Both the position numbers and the translations under genes were made by a program. Positions 35,707-43,401 of a DNA stretch of 64,000 nt are shown in pieces. The notes under the pieces are model-generated. The model made no database searches and was not told where the DNA came from. It was given only the letters and a program-made list of their open reading frames with translations. Within the stretch, counting starts at the first letter, position 1, and every line of letters starts with the position of its first letter. The DNA is taken from assembly GCA_035531475.1 (NCBI GenBank), contig DATKST010000025.1, positions 7,722 to 71,721 on the forward strand, read 5' to 3'. This stretch comes from CALCEB01 sp035531475. Lineage in GTDB: Bacteria; Acidobacteriota; Terriglobia; UBA7540.

Positions 35707-35810
35707 TGCAATTTCTCCCTCTCTGTAAGTTGCTGATTCTGCGTGCGGCGAAATCTATCTCCGACAGACTCCCAGCGAGGCTCCGCCTCAGACCGTCTAG
35801 GCGTGCCCCC

Positions 35811-35876
35811 CTCACCCGTCCCGCTACGCGGTCCACCTTCTCCCCATTTTTGGGGAGAGGGGTTGGGGGTGAGGAG
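35811..35876. repeat. REP-like core of the MITE family
   Basis: CCCCTCACCC and GGGTGAGG flank a CTCCCCATTTTTGGGGAG stem. Terminal inverted repeats are not recognisable. It lies between the STAS and radical SAM genes, within the possible sigma-54 transcript. Confidence 0.6.
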
Positions 35877-35988
35877 GCGATGTAAAACTTGACTCAATCC
35901 CATCAAGTTTGCCGCATCAAGAAGTCTAGAATTGCACCCACGTGCTCAACCGACGGTTCGAATGGAGCAACGGGCTTGGAAGTTCCTG

Positions 35989-36267
35989 TCATTTCAGGCC
36001 ATTCTTAATCAAATCCACAATCGACCGTGTCAGGAAGCCGCCTCCACACAAATCTGCGCCCTTGCGGAACATCGAGGAGAGCAGACACTTGCCTTCGTTA
36101 TCGATGAAAGTAACTTCGCCGAGATCCACCATCACGGGTTTGCCGGGGTGCTCGCGGATGAATTGGGCCCAACTCCTTTTCAACTCACTCACCCACGGCT
36201 TCACCAGCCGCCCCTCCACCTTGAACGTTGCGTGGTCGTCTTGCTCAATGACAGTGACCTTGAACAA
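35989..36267 (-). CDS. STAS-domain protein (anti-sigma-factor-antagonist-like)
   Basis: A 92-residue STAS fold: VTVIEQDDHATFKVEGRLVKPWVSEL, then VMVDLGEVTFIDNEGKCLLSSMF, where canonical antagonists carry a phosphorylatable Ser in DSxG; here the corresponding segment reads IDNEGK, so phosphorylation at that position is doubtful. It starts at TTG 36267 with a GAGGTG ribosome site about ten bases ahead. Directly upstream there is a -24/-12 promoter and a 20-bp palindrome. The product probably acts in signal transduction by binding a partner protein. Confidence 0.78.
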   Translation of the reverse strand: MFKVTVIEQDDHATFKVEGRLVKPWVSELKRSWAQFIREHPGKPVMVDLGEVTFIDNEGKCLLSSMFRKGADLCGGGFLTRSIVDLIKNGLK

Positions 36268-36299
36268 TGGTTCTTTTCACCTCAGACCCGTTCAGTAAT

Positions 36300-36315
36300 C
36301 GCACGCCAATTGCCA
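36300..36315 (-). promoter_or_regulatory. Predicted sigma-54 (-24/-12) promoter of the STAS gene
   Basis: On the minus strand the sequence TGGCAATTGGCGTGCG fits the sigma-54 pattern, with GG and GC separated by exactly ten bases. The predicted start of transcription is near 36289, leaving about 22 bases of leader before the TTG start codon. Confidence 0.55.
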
Positions 36316-36421
36316 CAGGTCACACAGAAGCCACTGGACCCGCTAAATGCAGGCCATATGGCGAATTTTGGAGGGCCAGAAATAAGGAAAATGAGATACT
36401 GGGGGTCTCCCCGGCGTCACG

Positions 36422-36441
36422 ATTTCGGCATATGCCGAAAT
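36422..36441. promoter_or_regulatory. Perfect 20-bp palindrome, likely activator binding site
   Basis: ATTTCGGCATATGCCGAAAT is fully palindromic. It lies eight bases beyond the stop of the sigma-54 activator gene and about 140 bases upstream of the predicted STAS transcription start, the usual distance for an enhancer-binding-protein site. Binding by the neighbouring activator is inferred. Confidence 0.6.
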
Positions 36442-36448
36442 ACCGGCA

Positions 36449-38533
36449 CTAGACGGGCCGGGAGATGCCGAGTTTTTGCATCCTGGATTGGAGTGTGGTC
36501 CGTTTCATGCCCAGGCGCAAGGCGGCGCCGCGCGGCCCGCCCAGCACCCATTGGGTGTCCCGCAGGACGCGCACGATGTGTTCGCGCTCAGCGGCTTCCA
36601 AGGTCAAGCCGGAAGCCGTGCCGTTGCCGAAGCCGGGCTTCAGTTCGCCCAAGGGCAAATGGAGCACGGAACCTGAAGTCAAGATTACGGCACGTTCAAT
36701 AAAATTTTCGAGTTCCCGGATGTTACCCGGCCAGGCATATCTCAGCAGGGACTCCATGGCCTCGGACGGAATGGAATCGATCTGTTTATTCATCCGCCGG
36801 GAATAACGTTGAGCAAAATACCGGACCAGCGTGGGAATGTCCTCGCGCCTTTCCCGCAGCGGCGGTAGAACGATCGGAAACACATTCAGCCGGTAATAGA
36901 GGTCTTCCCGGAATTCGCGGGCCGCGATCATGGCCGCCAGGTCGCGGTTGGTAGCGGCCACCACGCGGACGCTCACCCGAACGGTTCGGGTCGATCCCAA
37001 CCGCTCGAACTCCCGCTCCTGTAGAACCCGAAGCAGCTTGGGCTGCAACTCCAAAGGAATGTCGCCGATTTCGTCCAGGAAAAGCGTCCCTTGATCGGCC
37101 AGCTCGACGCGGCCGATTTTTTGCGCCACCGCTCCGGTAAAGGCTCCGCGCTCGTGCCCGAAGAGTTCGCTTTCCAGCAATCCCGTGGGAATGGTCGCGC
37201 AATTCACCTTCACGAAGGTCTGTTCTTGTCTCGCGCTCAGATTGTGGATGGCCCGGGCGATCATCTCTTTTCCGGTTCCGGTCTCGCCCAGGATCAGAAC
37301 ATTCGATTCAGCGGGTGCAACGGTTTCCACCTGTTTCAAAACCCGTCTCAGCGGCCGGCTTTCGCCAATGATGTCCTCAAAGTTGTGTTCCGTGCGGATT
37401 TCATCCTGCAAGTAGATCTTCTCCTTGGCGAGCTTTTCCTTCAGTTCCGCGATCTGCTTAAAGGCAATCGCATTCTCCACGGCAATCGCCACTTGCTTCG
37501 CCGACTCATTGAGGATTTCAACTTGGTCCTGGCTGAAAGCATTGGCCCGGCGGCTCCCCACGTTCAAGGTGCCCAGGACGCGATCGCGATGGATGAGCGG
37601 GATAATACAACCGCTCTGGATTCCCTCCCGGACCATCCTTTGAGCGATGGGAGATTCTCCCGCTCCACGAATGTCCTTGTGTCTAATAATGATCGTCTGA
37701 CGGGAGAGAATCGCCCGCCCCGGCAGCGAGCCTTCAACGGGTGAACATTGACCGCGCAGGATCGGCTCACTGGCAGTTGGGAAATCCAGAACGCAGAGGG
37801 TAATCTCCCGTTTCTCCGCATTGTAAAATGTCAGGCTGGCGGAATCATGATCGACGACGCGTCGCAGGCATTCCGAAATGGCGTGCAATAGCCCGTCCAG
37901 GTCCAGATTGGAGACCAGGGCGCTGGTAACCCCCAGCAGCACTTCCAGGCGGTCGTTCTTGTGCGCCAATTCGTCTTGATAGGCCTTGACTGCTTCGGCG
38001 TTCAAAGCGTTGTCCACGGCCACAGCCACCTGGCGGGCCACCTGCCTGAGGAATTCGACCTCCTGAGCTTCATATTCGTGTTCTTGCGATGTGCCAATTC
38101 CCATCACACCCAGACGCCGCTGCGCCGTCGTTAGAGGAAGCATGCAAAGCGAGCGGACTTTATGCTGGCGAAGCACTGACTTTTCCATTTGAGGAAACCG
38201 CTTGAAAAACTGATCCGCCGTTCCAGTCAAGGGCTGTTGCGTCTTCAAAACAATACCCGCCGGGCCTGACTCGGCCGGAATCTCCGCTTCCGGCACTTCA
38301 TAACTTTTATAAACGCCTTCCAGCACGTTGATCTTGAACATATCCGTCCGTGGGTTGTGGAGGAGAAGGCTGAGATATTCGAAATTGGCGACGCGATGCA
38401 GGCGGCGGGCAAGATCCCGGGAGAGATTCCGAATATCCTGATGCGAGGCGATCGACTCAATAACCTCTAACAGGGCGTCTTGGGGGGACTCGGTGGGCCA
38501 CGGACTCTTCTGTTTTGCTTCTTGGTAAACCAT
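36449..38533 (-). CDS. Sigma-54-dependent activator with two GAF domains
   Basis: A 694-residue FhlA/NifA-like enhancer-binding protein. Residues 20-175 and about 200-356 form two GAF domains that may bind small ligands, followed by a coiled coil (EKLAKEKIYLQDEIR). The AAA+ domain has Walker A GETGTGKE (416-423), the sigma-54 loop GAFTGA (463-468) and Walker B TLFLDEIGD. The C-terminus is a Fis-type helix-turn-helix (RGAALRLGMKRTTLQSRM). All residues needed for sigma-54 activation are present. It is transcribed in the same direction as the STAS gene, whose promoter region begins next to its stop codon, so it probably controls that gene (inference). Confidence 0.93.
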   Translation of the reverse strand: MVYQEAKQKSPWPTESPQDALLEVIESIASHQDIRNLSRDLARRLHRVANFEYLSLLLHNPRTDMFKINVLEGVYKSYEVPEAEIPAESGPAGIVLKTQQPLTGTADQFFKRFPQMEKSVLRQHKVRSLCMLPLTTAQRRLGVMGIGTSQEHEYEAQEVEFLRQVARQVAVAVDNALNAEAVKAYQDELAHKNDRLEVLLGVTSALVSNLDLDGLLHAISECLRRVVDHDSASLTFYNAEKREITLCVLDFPTASEPILRGQCSPVEGSLPGRAILSRQTIIIRHKDIRGAGESPIAQRMVREGIQSGCIIPLIHRDRVLGTLNVGSRRANAFSQDQVEILNESAKQVAIAVENAIAFKQIAELKEKLAKEKIYLQDEIRTEHNFEDIIGESRPLRRVLKQVETVAPAESNVLILGETGTGKEMIARAIHNLSARQEQTFVKVNCATIPTGLLESELFGHERGAFTGAVAQKIGRVELADQGTLFLDEIGDIPLELQPKLLRVLQEREFERLGSTRTVRVSVRVVAATNRDLAAMIAAREFREDLYYRLNVFPIVLPPLRERREDIPTLVRYFAQRYSRRMNKQIDSIPSEAMESLLRYAWPGNIRELENFIERAVILTSGSVLHLPLGELKPGFGNGTASGLTLEAAEREHIVRVLRDTQWVLGGPRGAALRLGMKRTTLQSRMQKLGISRPV

Positions 38534-39015
38534 TCCTTGCAGATTATCACTAAAGCTTTCCGCCGCTCAACCCAGCGGCCGGCGGGTCGCACGGCGCGGC
38601 CCGCCAAGTCCAACACTAAGTGGCGCCGCGGCCGCTCTTAAGGCCATGCTCGCCAAAGGCTGGGTGGTGCCTCAGTTTGTTCGCTACAGCAGACTGCGAC
38701 ACTACCAAAGGTTGAGGGAAGTGGTGGAAAAAGGGTCTTGTATAGGATCATTGAGGAAGGCTTATCCACGAATCATCCGGGGTGTAGGATTCGGCTTGGC
38801 GGTTGAAATTACCTTGGACTATTCATGAACTTTCCAGGGGGGACTGTCAGCCACGGCTTCAATCGTGGCCTGATGGTCCTCGAGTGATACTCCAGGAATC
38901 ATCCAGGTGAGGAAACGAAAATTCTTCATACAAAAGGCTGGATTGCCTCCCCGCCGCTTTGTGCTACACTGTTGCGTTTGTTGGCCAACATCCAAACCAT
39001 TCAGGAAGAAGGCTC
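38534..39015. other. Divergent intergenic region with a palindromic repeat
   Basis: Roughly 480 bases between the sigma-54 activator and the GMC oxidoreductase genes. It holds an imperfect palindrome at about 38843-38882 built on CCACGGCTTCAATCGTGG, related to the one at 2482-2501, and a promoter at 38943-38970. A short open stretch at 38646-38828 lacks gene character. Confidence 0.5.
38943..38970 (+). promoter_or_regulatory. Predicted sigma-70 promoter of the GMC oxidoreductase
   Basis: TTGCCT and TACACT separated by 16 bases, ending 45 bases ahead of the ATG at 39016. Confidence 0.4.
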
Positions 39016-40722
39016 ATGGCACAAATCCAACGCAGTCCGAAGGTATATGACGCGGTGATCGTAGGTTCAGGCGCGGGAGGCGGCATGGCCGCCTATGTCC
39101 TCACTCACGCGGGCGCCAAGTGTTTAATGCTGGAAGCGGGCAGTTGGTATGACACCGCCAAACAGTCGAAAATGATGGAGTGGAATTACGATGCACCGCT
39201 GCGCGGCGCTTCCACTCCGGCCCATCCCTTCGGCTATTTCGACGCCACCACGGTGGGTGGTTGGGAGGTCCCGGGCGAGCCTTACGTCAACGCTCCGGGC
39301 AGCGAATGGCGATGGTGGCGGGCCAGAATGCTGGGTGGCCGCACCAACCATTGGGGCCGCATCTCCCTGCGCATGGGTCCTTACGACTTCAAGCCCTACA
39401 CGCGGGACGGTCACGGCATCGACTGGCCCATCAGCTACGACGATCTGGCGCCTTACTACGACAAAACCGAGGAGTTGATCGGCGTCTTCGGCTCCATTGA
39501 GAACGTTGAGAACACCCCGGACGGAAAATTCCTTCCGCCGCCTCTGCCGCGATGCTACGAGCTGATGATGCAGAGGGCTTGCCGCAAACTCAACATTCCC
39601 TGCATCCACTCGCGTCTTTCGATCCTCACCCGCCCGCTGAATGGCCGCCCCGCCTGCCACTATTGCTCGCAGTGCGGACGAAGCTGTGCAACCTCATCTA
39701 ACTTTTCTTCTCCAACGGTTTTGATTCCACCTGCGCAGGCCACCGGAAACCTGGAAATCCGTTGTGACGCCATGGCCCGGGAAATCCTGATGGGCAAGGA
39801 TGGACGGGCGCGAGGCGTTTCCTACGTTGATAAGAAGACCCGCAAGGAAGTACAGGTGATGGGCAAGATCGTGGTGGTGGCGGGCGGAGCTTGCGAAACC
39901 TCCCGGCTCTTGATGAATTCGCGCAGCCCTTCGTTTCCTGAAGGGATTGGCAATTCCAGCGGGATGCTGGGCCGTTACCTGATGGACACGGTCGGAACGG
40001 AAGGCGGCGGCATTGTCCCGGCGCTCATGAACCTTCCGCCCCACAATGATGACGGTGTGGGCGGGATGCAGGTTTATATGCCGTGGTGGAATTACCAGAG
40101 GCAATTGCGCAATGAGCTTCCCTTCCCGCGTGGCTATCACATTGAGGTGGGTGGCGGCCGCGGCATGCCCGGCGCGGGCCACTTCAACGGCGCCGCCAAT
40201 TATCTGGGTGGCGGATACGGCGTGAGCCTGAAGCAGGGCGTCCGCAAGTTGTATGGTTCCTACGTGGGCATGGCCTGCCGGGGTGAAATGATCCCCAACG
40301 ACGAGTGCTACTGCGAGATTGACAAGAGCGTCGTGGACCAGTGGGGCATTCCGGTGCTCAAATTCCACTTCAAGTGGAGCGAAAATGAAATTCTAATGGC
40401 CAAACATGCGCAGGAAACCTTCCGCGAAATCATCGTGACCATGGGCGGCGAAGTGCTCTCTTCCTCGGGCTCCGAGAACAATTGGGGACTGGAGCGGGGC
40501 GGCGAAATCATTCACGAAGTGGGAACCGCCATCACCGGAAATGACCGCCGCAAATCCGTGGTAAATCCCCATTGCCAGGTGTGGGACGCAAAGAACGTTT
40601 TCCTGTGTGACGGCGCGCCCTTCGTCAGCAATGCCGACAAGAACCCCACACTCAGCATCATGGCGCTTTCCTGGCGCACCGCCGAACACGCTGCCGAACT
40701 GGCGCGGAGGCATGAAGTCTGA
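39016..40722 (+). CDS. GMC-family FAD oxidoreductase
   Basis: A 568-residue flavoprotein of the glucose-methanol-choline family, oxidising an alcohol or sugar hydroxyl. The start at 39016 follows an AGGAAGAAGG ribosome site. It shows the FAD motif VIVGSGAGGGMAAYVL near residues 15-30, GGRTNHWGRISLRMGP, GASCETSRLL-type VAGGACETSRLLMNS, and the C-terminal active-site region HEVGTAITGNDRRKSVVNPHCQVWDAKNVFLCDGAPF. It has no signal of its own; the partner 29 bases downstream carries a Tat-like signal, so the pair may be exported together. Electron acceptor and substrate are unknown. Confidence 0.92.
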   Translation: MAQIQRSPKVYDAVIVGSGAGGGMAAYVLTHAGAKCLMLEAGSWYDTAKQSKMMEWNYDAPLRGASTPAHPFGYFDATTVGGWEVPGEPYVNAPGSEWRWWRARMLGGRTNHWGRISLRMGPYDFKPYTRDGHGIDWPISYDDLAPYYDKTEELIGVFGSIENVENTPDGKFLPPPLPRCYELMMQRACRKLNIPCIHSRLSILTRPLNGRPACHYCSQCGRSCATSSNFSSPTVLIPPAQATGNLEIRCDAMAREILMGKDGRARGVSYVDKKTRKEVQVMGKIVVVAGGACETSRLLMNSRSPSFPEGIGNSSGMLGRYLMDTVGTEGGGIVPALMNLPPHNDDGVGGMQVYMPWWNYQRQLRNELPFPRGYHIEVGGGRGMPGAGHFNGAANYLGGGYGVSLKQGVRKLYGSYVGMACRGEMIPNDECYCEIDKSVVDQWGIPVLKFHFKWSENEILMAKHAQETFREIIVTMGGEVLSSSGSENNWGLERGGEIIHEVGTAITGNDRRKSVVNPHCQVWDAKNVFLCDGAPFVSNADKNPTLSIMALSWRTAEHAAELARRHEV

Positions 40723-40751
40723 ACGAAACAAGATCACACGGAGGGACAACC

Positions 40752-41402
40752 ATGAGCGAAAAAACTGAGAAAACTGCGCTGGCATTTCCCCTGAAGCGGC
40801 GCGACATGCTGAAGGTGATGACCGGCGTCCCCGCCGCCTTCGTCCCGCTGGCATCCTTGGGCGCGGTTGCCGCCTACGCGCATCCGGCAACCCCGGCGGA
40901 GCCTTCGCCTGCCGCCTTCCAGCCCAAGACGCTCGATCCGCACGAATGGCAGACGGTGCGTATTCTAAGCGATTGGATCATTCCGGCTGATGACCGCTCC
41001 GGCAGCGCGACCCAGGCCGGCGTGCCAGAATTTATTGACGAGTGGTTGACCTTCAAGGGCGGCAACCTGCTCGCCGAAGTCCGCGGCGGACTGACGTGGA
41101 TCGATATGGAGTGCAATCGCCTCTTTCAACACGACTTCACCGCCTGCTCCGCCGCCCAACAGAAACAAATCCTGGACCGCATCGCCTATCCGGGCAAGGC
41201 CGCACCCGGCGACGTCAACGCCGCAGCCGCTTTCAGCCATTTGCGGGACCTTGTGGTCTCCGGCTTTTTCTCCAGCAAGATGGGCGTTGGGGATTTGCCT
41301 TATCTTGGAAACAAAATGCTCGCCGAATGGGACGGATGCCCGGAAAATGTGCTGGAGCGTCTGGGCGTAAGCTACGATGCCCACGGCAACGTGAAGGGCT
41401 AG
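40752..41402 (+). CDS. Gluconate 2-dehydrogenase subunit 3-family protein
   Basis: A 216-residue partner subunit with a twin-arginine-type signal (LKRRDMLKVMTGVPAAFVPLASLGAVAAYA) and the family body WQTVRILSDWIIPADDRSGSATQAGVPEFIDEWL and NKMLAEWDGCPENVLERLG. Proteins of this family pair with GMC oxidoreductases and are thought to carry the complex across the membrane by the Tat route. The gene follows the oxidoreductase by 29 bases. Confidence 0.9.
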   Translation: MSEKTEKTALAFPLKRRDMLKVMTGVPAAFVPLASLGAVAAYAHPATPAEPSPAAFQPKTLDPHEWQTVRILSDWIIPADDRSGSATQAGVPEFIDEWLTFKGGNLLAEVRGGLTWIDMECNRLFQHDFTACSAAQQKQILDRIAYPGKAAPGDVNAAAAFSHLRDLVVSGFFSSKMGVGDLPYLGNKMLAEWDGCPENVLERLGVSYDAHGNVKG

Positions 41403-41454
41403 GATTTCGCCCTAGCGAGGAGCTTTGGCCTATCATTCACCGAAGCCAACGACG

Positions 41455-41940
41455 ATGGACCTGAAAATCGTTAAGATCGAAAACCCGAAAGGTCTCAACT
41501 TCATCCTGGGCCACTCCCACTTCATCAAGACCGTCGAGGACCTCTACGAAGCGATTGTGCAGACGGCGCCCGCCATGAAATTCGGCCTCGCTTTCTGCGA
41601 AGCCTCCGGCCCGGCTTTGGTGCGTTATGCCGGCAATGATCTGGACCTGATCGCCGACGCCCAGACCAATGCTCTGGCCCTTTCTGCAGGACATTGTTTC
41701 ATCATCTTCATGGACGGTGGATTTCCCATCAACATTCTGAACACCCTCAAGACCGTTCCGGAAGTCTGCCGCATTTTTTGCGCCACGGCCAATCCCGTGG
41801 AGGTGATCCTGGCGGAAACGGAGCAGGGGCGCGGTATCCTGGGTATTATCGACGGCGAGAAGCCCAAGGGCGTTGAGACGGATGCGGACATCAAGACGCG
41901 AATGGAATTCCTGCGGAAGATCGGATACAAACTGGGCTAA
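41455..41940 (+). CDS. Adenosine-specific kinase family protein (DUF355)
   Basis: A 161-residue protein of the small adenosine-specific kinase family (PF04008), described from archaea and some bacteria. Features: the N-terminal MDLKIVKIENPKGLNFILGHSHFIKTVEDLYEAI, LAFCEASGPALVRYAGND, and the glycine-rich AETEQGRGILGIIDGEKPKGVE. The ATG at 41455 gives the usual start; the frame opens 10 codons earlier. Its last 25 codon-spanning bases recur as a direct repeat at 42735-42759 on the far side of the toxin-antitoxin module. It may be co-transcribed with the GMC pair. Confidence 0.85.
   Translation: MDLKIVKIENPKGLNFILGHSHFIKTVEDLYEAIVQTAPAMKFGLAFCEASGPALVRYAGNDLDLIADAQTNALALSAGHCFIIFMDGGFPINILNTLKTVPEVCRIFCATANPVEVILAETEQGRGILGIIDGEKPKGVETDADIKTRMEFLRKIGYKLG
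41913..41937 (+). repeat. 25-bp direct repeat, left copy (inside the kinase gene 3' end)
   Basis: The 25 bases beginning GCGGAAGATCGGATACAAAC recur exactly at 42735-42759. The left copy is the natural end of the adenosine-kinase coding region. Between them lie the AbrB/RelE genes. Confidence 0.85.
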
Positions 41941-41984
41941 GGGTAGTATCTCGGAAATAGCAGGACGATGCGAAGCGTTGGTAG

Positions 41985-42016
41985 CCACGACGAATTTGTC
42001 CTTCAATTCGTCGTGG
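41985..42016. repeat. Perfect 12-bp stem-loop after the kinase gene
   Basis: CCACGACGAATT pairs with AATTCGTCGTGG across an eight-base loop, 45 bases after the stop. There is no T tract, so it is either a weak terminator or a palindromic repeat. Confidence 0.5.
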
Positions 42017-42093
42017 GCTCTGAGGTTCCCAGGGAAAATCTCGCGGCGAGAAAGACTCCCGCCGTGGATACCACTATCGAAACGCTTGCCTCC

Positions 42094-42121
42094 TTGACAG
42101 GGCGGGCTGACCTGCTACACT
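42094..42121 (+). promoter_or_regulatory. Sigma-70 promoter of the toxin-antitoxin pair
   Basis: TTGACA and TACACT separated by 16 bases, with the -35 matching consensus fully. Confidence 0.7.
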
Positions 42122-42139
42122 GAAACTCTGGAATGTCGA

Positions 42140-42152
42140 ACAGTTCAACTGT
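42140..42152. promoter_or_regulatory. Palindromic operator before the antitoxin gene
   Basis: ACAGTTCAACTGT, a perfect 6-1-6 inverted repeat, lies just downstream of the -10 box and nine bases before the ATG. It is a good candidate for autoregulation by the AbrB-type protein. Confidence 0.6.
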
Positions 42153-42160
42153 ATAACCAT

Positions 42161-42451
42161 ATGGCGCTCGTTTCTGTAAAAAATAAGTATCAAGTCGTTA
42201 TCCCCCAGAACATCCGCAAGAGGATTGGAATCAATGTGGGCGACCTGCTCGAAGCCAGCATAGAGCGAGGGAAGATCACGTTCACGCCGAAGTCTGTGGT
42301 GGACCGCGGAATTGGGGAGAGTTTGGCAGACTTTAGGGAGGGCCGTGCCTACGGGCCCTTCGGCACCCACGCGGAACTCGTGGCCTCGCTTCACGTGGAA
42401 ACGGCGAATCTGCGTTCAAAGAAGAAATCCCGCAAGTCCCCGCGATCATGA
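42161..42451 (+). CDS. AbrB/MazE-family antitoxin (swapped-hairpin DNA-binding)
   Basis: A 96-residue protein with the AbrB/SpoVT swapped-hairpin domain: LVSVKNKYQVVIPQNIRKRIGINVGDLLEASIERGKITFTPK. The C-terminal tail (residues 55-96) is the expected toxin-binding part. Its stop overlaps the start of the RelE-like gene by four bases (ATGA). Antitoxins of this type bind their own promoter; a palindrome is seen just upstream. The gene is intact although the toxin is not. Confidence 0.85.
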   Translation: MALVSVKNKYQVVIPQNIRKRIGINVGDLLEASIERGKITFTPKSVVDRGIGESLADFREGRAYGPFGTHAELVASLHVETANLRSKKKSRKSPRS

Positions 42452-42693
42452 CCATCCGGTATTCGCAGCGGTTTTTGCGCGCGTAGACTGCCGCGCCTGC
42501 GGAGGTGCGGAAAGCTTTCGACAAGCAAATCCGGCTTCTTCTCGAAAACCTCAATCATCCGTCGTTGCGGGCCAAAAAGTATGACGAGACGCTGGATCTC
42601 TGGCAGGCCCGTGTGAACCGTAGTTGGCGCTTCTACTTCACCATAGAAGGCGGAGAGTACCGTCTTCACGACATAAAACCGCACCCCAAATGA
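42448..42693 (+). pseudogene. RelE/ParE-type toxin interrupted by a stop codon
   Basis: The frame begins MTIRYSQRFLRA at ATG 42448, overlapping the antitoxin stop, and meets TAG at 42484-42486 (codon 13). It then continues without further break: TAAPAEVRKAFDKQIRLLLE, LNHPSLRAKKYDETLDLWQ, RVNRSWRFYFTIEGGEYRLH, DIKPHPK, to TGA at 42691. This is the full RelE/ParE-type (mRNA-interferase) domain. A tyrosine codon probably became TAG. A GTG at 42505 could start a shorter protein lacking the first helix. Most likely inactivated, which explains an antitoxin standing alone. Confidence 0.8.
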
Positions 42694-42734
42694 GGCAGGT
42701 TTCACGGGTGTCCCAATGTCCTTCTGGTGGCCCG

Positions 42735-42759
42735 GCGGAAGATCGGATACAAACTGGGC
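42735..42759 (+). repeat. 25-bp direct repeat, right copy
   Basis: Exact match to 41913-41937. It lies in non-coding DNA 41 bases after the toxin reading frame and has no gene context of its own, so it looks like a duplicated piece of the kinase gene end. Confidence 0.85.
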
Positions 42760-42924
42760 ACATTGTGAGCGGAGTATCGGGGCAGCCCGCTTGCCATATC
42801 GCCAGAGTTCACGTCACCACTTACGTGTGTCGCCTTATTGGATGGGCCTCGCAGCGCAGCGTAAAGGCAATATGCACCCCGACGTGTACTTGGCGCGGGG
42901 CTGCGACTGACTCTAAGGTCAACT

Positions 42925-43344
42925 TTAGGGACCTATGTAAGCAACGTCCAACAATCGGAACACTTGTCCGCCCGGAGCGCTAAAGTACACGTGGCTGCTC
43001 CCGGGATGGCGGAACTCTCGAATCCCCGAGTCGCGCAATTTTTGCTGATACCGAAGAACGTCGGCGGTACGAAATTCAATCCAGGCGCCGCGAAGAGCAT
43101 GTTCGTCATCGATCGTGTCTCCGGGATGCTCTTCGGGAGCGCGCTCGGTGAATTCAACGCTAAACCCGCTGCCGTCGGCAAAGGGGACAAAAAGTATCGG
43201 GTATGGCAACCCGAAGTCTCGCTCGATAACGTTGCATCCAAGCGCGTCCTTAAAAAGCCAGGTGAATCTTTCGCGAGCGGCCGGCTGCACGAATATGTGA
43301 ACCCGTGCGCCAAGAGCCGTAATCCCATCGTGTTGGTCCGTCAT
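42925..43344 (-). CDS. VOC-family (glyoxalase/bleomycin-resistance-like) protein
   Basis: A 139-residue VOC fold protein with the two beta-alpha-beta-beta-beta modules: ARVHIFVQPAARERFTWLFKDALGCNVIERDFG and AWIEFRTADVLRYQQKLRDSGIREFRHPGSSHVYFSAPGGQVFRLLD. The metal-site histidine and glutamate pattern is only partly visible, so an enzymatic role is uncertain. The ATG at 43344 has a GGAG ribosome site; a GTG five codons earlier is possible. It lies just upstream of the aminotransferase gene 3' end on the opposite side and is probably monocistronic. Confidence 0.7.
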   Translation of the reverse strand: MTDQHDGITALGARVHIFVQPAARERFTWLFKDALGCNVIERDFGLPYPILFVPFADGSGFSVEFTERAPEEHPGDTIDDEHALRGAWIEFRTADVLRYQQKLRDSGIREFRHPGSSHVYFSAPGGQVFRLLDVAYIGP

Positions 43345-43401
43345 CGCTACACGCTCCACTCAATGCCTTCGCCTCACAGTGTAATCCTGCGGAGGTTGCG
43401 T

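Noticed and set aside
38646..38828. Open frame of 60 codons upstream of the GMC gene
   Set aside because: No ribosome site, poor codon pattern, no family resemblance.
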